The notes beneath the pieces are model-generated. The model did no database searches and had not been told where the DNA came from. It worked only from the letters and a program-made list of their open reading frames with translations. A stretch of DNA of 15,489 nucleotides from WHSY01 sp050700385 (GTDB lineage: Bacteria > Actinomycetota > Actinomycetes > Mycobacteriales > Pseudonocardiaceae), in assembly GCA_050700385.1 (NCBI GenBank), contig JBOHGT010000235.1:1-15489 (forward strand), written 5' to 3'. Below are positions 1 through 5,934 of the stretch, piece by piece. Position 1 is the stretch's first letter; each line of letters starts with the position of its first letter. Made by a program: the position numbers and the translations under genes.

Positions 1-199
1 CCGAAGCGGCACCCGGAAGCACCACAGTCGATCACGGTCCGAGCCGAAGGTTCCTTTGACTTCGGGTCGTTCGTTGCTGCGGCGGCCACGATGGTAGGGC
101 GCTCGAGCACGATGGCCTCCTCTTGGACACCGACGACGGCCGAGTGGTGGATCAGTATGAGCAGTGCCGGGTAGCTGAGAGGCCCGGTCAGAGGTCTTG
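1..199. other. Left-edge sequence, no assignable gene
   Basis: Two short open stretches are present on the + strand. One frame is open from the window edge to a TAG at 172-174. Another is open from about 60 to a TGA at 198-200, and that TGA shares its A with the ATG at 200 of the following antitoxin remnant (TGATG). Neither translation matches a family I recognise, so one may be the 3' end of a gene that begins outside the window. No RNA gene or repeat is seen here. Confidence 0.3.
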
Positions 200-473
200 A
201 TGCAGGTGATGCGAACCGTGGGCATCGTGCGCACCACAGTGTCGATCGCGGACGAACTGCTGGCGATGGCGCGCGAGCGAGCCCGGAGACGGGGTCAGAC
301 GCTGGGCGAGTTCGTCGAGGACGCGCTGCGCCGCGAGCTCGCCGTACCCCACTCCGCTGGCCGATGCGTTCGCATTCGTCGACGCCACCTGCGCGCAATC
401 GCACCACGCGATGCTGGCCACCGGTCCACGACATCTCGCCATGTTGTGCCGGTGCTGCGAGGAGGCCGACGCC
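200..473 (+). pseudogene. Degenerate VapBC toxin-antitoxin remnant
   Basis: The first part, from ATG 200 (ATG 209 and GTG 227 are alternatives; GAGGT lies just upstream), encodes a ribbon-helix-helix antitoxin N-terminus. It begins with the motif RTTVSIADELLAMA and ends in EDALRREL, as in VapB proteins. The C-terminal toxin-binding half that should follow is missing. From about 342, in a different frame, the translation PTPLADAFAFVDA...GPRHLAML...EEADA matches the C-terminal half of actinobacterial PIN-domain VapC toxins. The PIN N-terminus with its first catalytic Asp is absent, and similarity fades after about 473. The simplest reading is one deletion running from mid-antitoxin to mid-toxin, followed by decay. 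No functional toxin can be made. The assignment rests on family knowledge of these motifs. Confidence 0.7.
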
Positions 474-572
474 GTCGTCGCACGGGGAGCTCTACGGCGT
501 ACCCGTGCCGAGCGTCCACGTTGGGGCCGCATGCCGCCTGCGGGTGTGTCCTGCGTCACGGTGACCGGAGGC

Positions 573-603
573 TTGCCTTCGAGCGCGCTCGAAGTTCTAG
601 CGT
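573..603 (+). promoter_or_regulatory. MerR-type promoter with operator in a 19-bp spacer
   Basis: A -35-like TTGCCT (573-578) and a -10-like TAGCGT (598-603) are separated by 19 bp. A perfect 18-bp palindrome, CTTCGAGCGCGCTCGAAG, occupies 577-594, between the two elements. An over-long spacer carrying a dyad is the hallmark of promoters activated by MerR-family regulators, which untwist the spacer. It lies just upstream of the MerR-type gene at 643, so autoregulation of the merR/aldo-keto reductase unit is expected. Confidence 0.75.
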
Positions 604-610
604 CACGTTC

Positions 611-646
611 GTGAACAAGAAGCACGAGCGGGAGCAGCGCCAGTGA
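611..646 (+). CDS. Possible leaderless leader peptide before the MerR gene
   Basis: A GTG at 611 sits about 7 nt after the predicted -10 box, near the expected transcription start, so it could be read as a leaderless start. It opens an 11-codon frame (VNKKHEREQRQ) whose TGA at 644-646 overlaps the GTG start of the regulator at 643 in a GTGA arrangement. Such overlaps allow translational coupling. The frame is short and may be fortuitous. Its sequence also carries the purine-rich GAGCGGGAG that would act as the regulator's ribosome binding site. Confidence 0.3.
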   Translation: MNKKHEREQRQ

Positions 647-1116
647 CCGGGTTGGCCGAGCGGCTGCGGGAGTTGGTGGACCGCTACGACCCACCGGACC
701 TGCCGCCGCTGCCCGAGGAGCTGTGCCGCACCCTGTACCTGCCGGCGGACCTGCCCCCCGAGCTGACCATCGCCCAGGTCGCCACGGCGACCGGAGTGAG
801 TGCGCACACCTTGCGGTACTACGAGCGGATCGGGTTGGTCGAGGTCGGCCGGGACGCTGCCGGGCATCGGGTCTACGACCGCGAGGCGCTGGGGCGGGTG
901 GTGTTCGTGACCCGGCTGCGGCTGTCGGACATGCCGATCCAGGCGATCCGACGCTACGTCGAGCTGGTGAACCAGGGCGAGGCCACGGCGCCGGAGCGGC
1001 TGGCCCTGATGCAGGAGCACCGAGCCACGATCGTTCGCCGGCTGCAGGAGCTGCAGGCCGCGCTCGCGGTCATCGACTACAAGATCACCACCTACGGCGG
1101 TCACTGCGGGCCCTGA
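643..1116 (+). CDS. MerR family transcriptional regulator
   Basis: A 157-residue DNA-binding regulator. A MerR-type helix-turn-helix lies at about residues 41-64 (LTIAQVATATGVSAHTLRYY, then ERIGL), followed by the wing with HRVYDREAL at about 75-83. A long helix at about 115-145 (LALMQEHRATIVRRLQELQ) is the usual antiparallel dimerisation coiled coil. About 40 residues precede the HTH, longer than in most MerR proteins. There is no metal-binding cysteine cluster, so it resembles the organic or redox-sensing regulators that sit beside oxidoreductases rather than metal sensors. The GTG start is supported by GGGAG a few bases upstream. It is followed after 81 bp by an aldo/keto reductase, the expected target gene. 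The palindromic promoter at 573-603 is its likely operator. Confidence 0.9.
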   Translation: MTGLAERLRELVDRYDPPDLPPLPEELCRTLYLPADLPPELTIAQVATATGVSAHTLRYYERIGLVEVGRDAAGHRVYDREALGRVVFVTRLRLSDMPIQAIRRYVELVNQGEATAPERLALMQEHRATIVRRLQELQAALAVIDYKITTYGGHCGP

Positions 1117-1197
1117 CCTGGCGTCGCTGCCGCTGCTCATCGCCATAGCCGTGACGGTGGCGTGCCCAGTCCTTCCAACGAACAGGAGAACGAGACC

Positions 1198-1926
1198 GTG
1201 ATCGACAGAAACGAACTCACTCGGGTCCTCGGCCGGGACGGGCCTGCGATGTTCCCGCTGGGCCTGGGCTGCATGGGGATGAGCTACGCCTACGGGCCGA
1301 CCGACCGTACCGAGTCCTTCGCCACCATCCACGACGCGCTGGACGGAGGTGTCACCCTTGTCGACACCGCCGACGTCTACGGCGGCGGGGAGAACGAGAC
1401 GCTGGTGGGCGAAGCGATCACCGGACGCCGCGACGAGGTGGTGCTGGCCACCAAGTTCGGCATCATCAGCGATCCGGAGACGCTCATGCCGATCGGGGTC
1501 GACGGCTCGCCCGAGTACGTGGGGGCGGCTACCGACCGGTCCCTGACCCGGCTGGGAGTCGAGCACATCGACCTGTACTACCTGCACCGGCCCGACCCGA
1601 CCGTGCCGATCGAGGACACCGTCGGCGCGATGGCCGAGCTCGTGACGGCCGGAAAGGTGCGACGGCTGGGCCTGTCGGAGGCCTCTGCAGACACGATCCG
1701 CCGCGCCGCCGCCGTGGCCCCGATCGCCGCGGTGCAGACCGAGTGGTCGCTGTTCAGCCGCGACATCGAGGACGACGTCGTCCCGGCCTGCCGCGAACTC
1801 GGAATCGGGCTGGTGCCGTACAGCCCGCTCGGGCGCGGGATGCTCACCGACGCGATCGCCGCGGTTCACGACCTGGCCGGCGACGACTTCCGCCGCACTC
1901 TGCCCCGCTGGGACGCCCGAACGTGA
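1198..1926 (+). CDS. Aldo/keto reductase, C-terminally truncated
   Basis: An NAD(P)H-dependent oxidoreductase of the aldo/keto reductase superfamily with a TIM-barrel fold. The start at GTG 1198 is preferred because AGGAG lies 9 nt upstream; an in-frame GTG at 1162 lacks one. The catalytic tetrad is visible as Asp56, Tyr61 (LVDTADVYG), Lys86 (LATKFG) and His130 (YLHRPD), and the core continues to LVPYSPLGRGMLT at about 205-217. The protein ends at residue 242, shortly after DDFRRTLPRW, whereas relatives run to about 310-330 residues. The missing part holds the last barrel strands and the cofactor 2'-phosphate site (usually PGTKR...). The active site is present but stable folding and cofactor binding are doubtful, so this is probably a decaying gene. 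It follows the MerR gene and ends convergently to the SBP56 gene. Confidence 0.85.
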   Translation: MIDRNELTRVLGRDGPAMFPLGLGCMGMSYAYGPTDRTESFATIHDALDGGVTLVDTADVYGGGENETLVGEAITGRRDEVVLATKFGIISDPETLMPIGVDGSPEYVGAATDRSLTRLGVEHIDLYYLHRPDPTVPIEDTVGAMAELVTAGKVRRLGLSEASADTIRRAAAVAPIAAVQTEWSLFSRDIEDDVVPACRELGIGLVPYSPLGRGMLTDAIAAVHDLAGDDFRRTLPRWDART

Positions 1927-1935
1927 CACACCGCT

Positions 1936-1975
1936 GGCCGAGTGACGCAGCTTCCGCCGCACCTCCCCCTCGGCC
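1936..1975. terminator. Weak inverted repeat between convergent genes
   Basis: GGCCGAG (1936-1942) is repeated inverted as CTCGGCC (1969-1975) with a 26-nt loop. It lies in the 52-bp gap between the converging aldo/keto reductase and SBP56 genes. It could serve as a weak two-way terminator, but the loop is long, there is no T-run, and 7-bp GC repeats are common in such DNA. Confidence 0.25.
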
Positions 1976-1978
1976 GGT

Positions 1979-3382
1979 TCAGCGGTAGCAGTAGGAGTCC
2001 GACGAGGCGTCCCCGCCCTGCAGCCGCACCTGGTGCACCCGCAGCCCGCGGAAGTCGTCCTCGTGTGGGAAGAACCGGTCGTCGATCGTCAGCCCGCCCG
2101 CGGGGTCGGCGTCGATCTTCGCCATCCACGCGCCCACGCCGTGCGGGTAGAACTGGTCGTCCCACGCCCCGTACAGCGAGTTGGTCAGGTACACCCGCCG
2201 CCCGTCGCGGCTGACCTCGACCATCTGCGGGCCGCCGGCCAGCCGCTCGCCGGGGGCGGCCGGGTGCGGAGCGCGCCCGACGATGCCGCCCAGGCGCACC
2301 GAGCCGGCCTCGCGCGGGTTCGCCGGGTCGCTCACGTCGTACTGCTTGAGCTCGCCGGTGCCCCAGCAGGAGACGTAGAGCATCCGGTCGTCGACGGAGA
2401 GGTCGATGTCGGTGACCAGCGGCGGTACCGCGCCGAAGGGCTGCAGCGCCGGGGGCAGCAGATCGGCGTCGGCCGGCTCGGCTGGGATCGAGATCACCTT
2501 CTCCGCCGCCCATGCGTCACCGTCGCGGTGCCAGCGCCACACCGACGCCGACAGGTCCTCCGTCGAGACGACGACACCGACGAACCCCCAGGTCGCTTCG
2601 GGGTCGTGCGAGGGGCGCAGCTCTAGCACCATCTGGTGCTGCGCGCCGAAGTCGATGGCCTGGACGTGCTTGCCGGCCGCGAGGTCCCAGAAGTGCAGCG
2701 AGTGGCCGTACTTGTGCCCCAGCAGCAGCTCCGGGTTCACCCCGTCCTCGATCATCGACGGGGTGCCCCACTCGCTCGTGATGAGCGTGTTCTGGTTGAG
2801 GTGCCACCAGGCGTCGTAGGCGAGGTACTGCGGGCCCCGATCGGTCTCCCACGCGCGCAGCACTTCGAAGGTGGAGTGGTCGAGCAGCGCGATCCCGCCC
2901 GGCCCGTCGGCCCCGTCCCTCCCGCCCAGGCAGGACAGGAAGATGCCGTCCGGCCCGCAGTGCAGGGTGTGCGGCCGGGAGTAGCCGGCCTTGCCGGCCA
3001 GCTCCTTCGCGTCGATCGTCTTCACCAGCTGCGGCGAGCGGGGGTCGGGCTGGGTGTCGTAGACGTGCACGTTCGAGCTGCGCAGGCCCGGCAGCAGCAG
3101 GTAGCGCCGCTGCAGGCCGTCCATGTCGTGGCCCTCGTGCGCGAGCGCGCTGCTGCAGGCGTTCCAGCCGAAGTGGTGCAGCTCGTCGCCGCGGGTTGGC
3201 AGGTCGGCCCAGCCCACGACGCGGCCGTAGTCGCCGGAGTCGGGGTTCACGTCGATGACGGTCAGCGCGTCCGGCTTCTCGCCCGCACGATCGAAGGCGA
3301 CCACGTAGGCGAGTTCCTCGGGCGGCGCGGCGGCGGCCTCCGCGGCGCTGCGGTAGAAGGTGGGGTCGGTGGCGACGGTCAT
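1979..3382 (-). CDS. Selenium-binding protein 56 / methanethiol oxidase family protein
   Basis: A 467-residue protein matching the SBP56 (SELENBP1/MtoX) beta-propeller family along its whole length. Characterised members oxidise methanethiol to formaldehyde, sulfide and hydrogen peroxide and need copper. Visible landmarks are ELHHFGWNACSS (about 67-78, holding the conserved Cys76), SRPHTLHCGPDG (135-146), YGHSLHFWD (225-233), HQMVLELRP (249-257), VTDIDLSVDDRMLYVSCWG (323-341), GGPQMVEVSRDG (383-394), SLYGAWDDQFYP (402-413) and a C-terminal GGDASSD. The conserved histidines are the family's candidate metal ligands. ATG 3382 is chosen because GGAG sits 7 nt upstream; an in-frame start at 3415 adds 11 residues. 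No signal peptide is visible, although some bacterial MtoX proteins are periplasmic. The substrate here is inferred only from the family. Confidence 0.9.
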   Translation of the reverse strand: MTVATDPTFYRSAAEAAAAPPEELAYVVAFDRAGEKPDALTVIDVNPDSGDYGRVVGWADLPTRGDELHHFGWNACSSALAHEGHDMDGLQRRYLLLPGLRSSNVHVYDTQPDPRSPQLVKTIDAKELAGKAGYSRPHTLHCGPDGIFLSCLGGRDGADGPGGIALLDHSTFEVLRAWETDRGPQYLAYDAWWHLNQNTLITSEWGTPSMIEDGVNPELLLGHKYGHSLHFWDLAAGKHVQAIDFGAQHQMVLELRPSHDPEATWGFVGVVVSTEDLSASVWRWHRDGDAWAAEKVISIPAEPADADLLPPALQPFGAVPPLVTDIDLSVDDRMLYVSCWGTGELKQYDVSDPANPREAGSVRLGGIVGRAPHPAAPGERLAGGPQMVEVSRDGRRVYLTNSLYGAWDDQFYPHGVGAWMAKIDADPAGGLTIDDRFFPHEDDFRGLRVHQVRLQGGDASSDSYCYR

Positions 3383-3529
3383 GGCTGCTCCAGAGGTCGG
3401 TTCGGACAGGTGCACGCCAGCAGGGCGTCAGCTGGCGGCGATGTCCGGACAGTGGGCCGAGCAGAACATACCTCGCGAACCCGTGCTGCCCTCTCACCAC
3501 ACCGGATTACACGTGTACCTCAATCTCGC

Positions 3530-3566
3530 GCCGCGGGGCCGGGCCGTAGGCCCAGCCCCGCGCGGC
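3530..3566 (-). terminator. Strong GC hairpin downstream of the haloperoxidase
   Basis: An inner stem pairs GGGGCCGGGCC (3535-3545) with GGCCCAGCCCC (3549-3559), with one mismatch and a 3-nt loop. After a 2-nt bulge, GCCGC (3530-3534) pairs with GCGGC (3562-3566). It begins 20 nt after the haloperoxidase stop codon and precedes the SBP56 gene, so it probably separates the two transcripts. There is no U-tract, as is common in actinobacteria. Confidence 0.55.
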
Positions 3567-3586
3567 GGGGATGGCGAGGGGTGGAT

Positions 3587-5386
3587 TCAGATCCGAACGG
3601 TGGTGCCGTCCGAGAGCGGAACGGTGAGCGAGAAATTCTCCCGGTAGCAGAGCTTCTGCTCCTCCAACATCGTCAGAGCGATCTGCTCGCCCAAGCGGAA
3701 GGATTCGATGAAATCACTGTAGTAGTGCACGCCGGCAAAGTTCCGTCCGATACCGATGTTCGCGCCGACCTTGTTGAGCTCGCCCTCCACGGTCAGCGGC
3801 CGGTCCAGCGCGGCGGAGACGTCGACGAGAGCACTTCCGTCCGAGTTCGCTTCGTACGCGATCGGGTTGCCGGCAGATGTGAGTGGCCATCCGTGGTCGA
3901 ACCATGCCTTGACGACCGTCGTGCATGCACCGGCCACCGTGGCGTGCCCGGCTCCGTATGAAGGGTGGGTGGGCGAGCCTTCGGGAAAGGTCATGGGCAG
4001 CAGCCAGTTGTCCGGGTCGCCGTTGGCTGCGCCCACGGCTGCGCCGATGCCCGAGGAACCGGCGAAAGCGGCTTCCATGTTCTCGAGATCCCGCAGCCGC
4101 TCCTGCACGACCGCACTGTTGACTCGCCGCTGGTACATCCATCCGCCGACGGCCTCGGGCCGTAACCGCCGGTGCACGTTGAACTTCTGGAAGCGAACCG
4201 CCTTCAGTGCCCGGGTCGCCACTTCCGTGACGAGCGTGAGCAGGTGCGGCGCGCCGAACTGGGCGAAACCCTGCTGCTTGTCGACGAAGTCCGGGCGTTC
4301 GAACGGCAACCCGGGATCGAAAGGAGCCCGCAAGCCGAGGAGCACCAGACACGCGTTGAGGTATGCCTCGTACAGTGCGTCGTAGTGAACGTAAGTCGCG
4401 AGGTCGCGCGGGGTCGCGATGAGGCGATAGCCGTCGGCGTAGCTTTCGCGGCCTCGGGTGTCCGCGCCGTTCTGCACGTCGAGGAAGGTCTCCCAGTCGG
4501 TAAGGTAGTCCACGCCCGGGGGAGCGAACCGCACCCGTTGGTCGATGCGCAGGGCTCCGTAGGCGATCATCCCGTCGCTCAGCTCGTGAGCGGTGTCGTT
4601 CGCATTGATGCCCCGGTTGCCGATCAACAGGAACTGCGAGACGTAAGGGCCTTGGTTCTCACCGGGAAGCACGCCACGGAAGAGTTGCTCGAGCAAGACG
4701 GGGTCCGCGCCGGTCTGGCTCAACACGCGGCGGCGGTTCAGCGAGGTCGGCAGGACATCGGTGGAACTGGTCAGTCGGTCGGTGCGGTCCCGCCGGAACC
4801 ACCACAAGCGGGCGAGCGACTCGCGGGCGTCTTGAATGGTGGTGTCGCCGCCCCAGTCGGTGAAGGGAACATCGCGGGACAGGGCCATCCAGTATGCTTC
4901 GCCCATCTCGGAGATCAGTTCCTGGCTGGCCAGCGCAGGGTTGGGCGGCATGGTCCGCGCCTGAGCGTCCGCACCCTCCAGATCGAACGTATTCCCGGCG
5001 CCCTGGCTCTCCCAGGCACGGAGGGTTGGCTCCTCGCCTGCAGGGTACGTGGCGGCCCAGTCCAGCTGCGGCTTCCCATCGGGACCATATACGAAGTCCC
5101 CATCGGGCTGAAATGGTCCTGGTCCGACACGGAGTCGAAGAAAGTCGCGCGGCTCACCTGAGTCGATCGACCGTACCCACTCAGAGTAGTCGGTGGGTTC
5201 ACGCAGGAAGCCGTACTCGTCGTGGGGCAGGCATTTGGTGAAGTTGCCGACGTATGTCAACCGCCCCTGGCCGTCGTGCAGCCGTTGCTCGTCTCCGTTG
5301 GCACGATGCTGGGGTGTGGGCCGCAGGAACGCCACCTCAGCCGCTGCGTCACGGACACGTCGAGCCAGTATCTGCCTTTCGGACAT
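3587..5386 (-). CDS. Vanadium-dependent haloperoxidase (algal bromoperoxidase type)
   Basis: A 599-residue protein of the vanadium haloperoxidase/PAP2 fold. Such enzymes use H2O2 to oxidise halides, with vanadate as cofactor. Length and motif order match red-algal (Corallina-type) bromoperoxidases. The vanadate-site signatures are QKFNVHRRLRPEA at about 400-412 (Lys401, Arg409), SPTHPSYGAGHATVAGA at 471-487 (His474, His481) and GRNFAGVHYYSD at 547-558 (Arg548 and the vanadium-ligating His554). The position equivalent to the conserved active-site Ser before Gly-His is Ala479. The start at ATG 5386 is well supported by GAGGGAGG about 5 nt upstream, and a longer frame to 5521 has no comparable site. 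No signal peptide is visible. The hairpin at 3530-3566 should end its transcript. Halide preference cannot be read from the sequence. Confidence 0.9.
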   Translation of the reverse strand: MSERQILARRVRDAAAEVAFLRPTPQHRANGDEQRLHDGQGRLTYVGNFTKCLPHDEYGFLREPTDYSEWVRSIDSGEPRDFLRLRVGPGPFQPDGDFVYGPDGKPQLDWAATYPAGEEPTLRAWESQGAGNTFDLEGADAQARTMPPNPALASQELISEMGEAYWMALSRDVPFTDWGGDTTIQDARESLARLWWFRRDRTDRLTSSTDVLPTSLNRRRVLSQTGADPVLLEQLFRGVLPGENQGPYVSQFLLIGNRGINANDTAHELSDGMIAYGALRIDQRVRFAPPGVDYLTDWETFLDVQNGADTRGRESYADGYRLIATPRDLATYVHYDALYEAYLNACLVLLGLRAPFDPGLPFERPDFVDKQQGFAQFGAPHLLTLVTEVATRALKAVRFQKFNVHRRLRPEAVGGWMYQRRVNSAVVQERLRDLENMEAAFAGSSGIGAAVGAANGDPDNWLLPMTFPEGSPTHPSYGAGHATVAGACTTVVKAWFDHGWPLTSAGNPIAYEANSDGSALVDVSAALDRPLTVEGELNKVGANIGIGRNFAGVHYYSDFIESFRLGEQIALTMLEEQKLCYRENFSLTVPLSDGTTVRI

Positions 5387-5934
5387 TTCGCCCTCCCTCG
5401 TTGCCGGTGACACCTCACGTCGGTGCACACCGTAACAGCGAAGCAGTGGCAGGAGCCGAGATCGATAAACTGTCGAATTCCTTGCGCGACGCCCGGCTGC
5501 AGGAGGTCCATACCTGGACATCGCCGCTGAGGTCTACGGGCCCGCGCCCCATCGGCCTGCACACGCCCATGGATGAACTCAGCGACGCGGAGCTGCTCGA
5601 GCGTTTCAGCGCGTGAACGGCTTCGACCTCCACTTCGAGTAGCGGCGCAGCTTCCGTGAGCTGGCGATCACTCGGCCGGCGGCTCCCTCTCCAGCGGCGC
5701 CCGGTTACCGGCAGGTGATCGGCGGCTTGTCGCCACGTGCAAGGACGCGACGTCAGCCGGACTCGCCGAGGTAGCTTCGATGCGCGTGGCCGTCGTCTCG
5801 CGGTGCGGCCGTTCGGGGTAATGTGCTCGCTCCGGCGGGATCGGTCCGGGGCTGGGCCGACGGTGTGCCACGGCTCCCTGGCCGTCCCCCGAGATGACCG
5901 GAGATGACGACGGGCGAAAGCACCGGAGGTGGAC
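5387..5934. other. Divergent intergenic region, no complete gene
   Basis: This 548-bp region separates the divergent haloperoxidase and ATPase genes, so it should hold both promoters, but I see no convincing -35/-10 pair. A short methyltransferase-like scrap lies on the minus strand at about 5450-5500. On the plus strand, 5572-5616 reads MDELSDAELLERFSA and stops; it has no support as a gene. No trace of a caspase- or trypsin-like effector for the downstream ATPase was found in any frame. Confidence 0.5.
5450..5500 (-). pseudogene. Possible remnant of an SAM-dependent methyltransferase (DUF574-like)
   Basis: The minus-strand translation contains VAQGIRQFIDLGS. This closely resembles the SAM-binding motif I of the actinobacterial SAM-dependent methyltransferase family PF04672 (typically GIRQFLDIG followed by a glycine-rich turn). 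The similarity covers only about a dozen residues and the flanking frames do not continue it. It is either a decayed fragment or a chance match. Confidence 0.3.

Noticed and set aside
556..1962. Long minus-strand open frame of 468 codons opposite the MerR and aldo/keto reductase genes
   Set aside because: It is antisense to two clearly homologous genes and has Arg/Val/Asp/Gly-rich low-complexity translation, typical of the mirror frame of GC-rich genes.
3508..3517. Perfect 10-bp palindrome TACACGTGTA upstream of the SBP56 gene
   Set aside because: Could be an operator, but a 10-bp palindrome alone is weak evidence and no regulator or promoter boxes support it.
2636..3961. Plus-strand open frame of 441 codons across the SBP56 and haloperoxidase genes
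   Set aside because: It spans two genuine minus-strand genes and their intergenic hairpin, with no family-like sequence.
4172..5161. Plus-strand open frame of 329 codons opposite the haloperoxidase
   Set aside because: Antisense to conserved haloperoxidase sequence; composition is that of a mirror frame.
5572..5616. MDELSDAELLERFSA, similar to the first helix of ECF sigma factors
   Set aside because: Only about a dozen residues before a stop, with no continuation in any frame and no ribosome binding site; likely chance.
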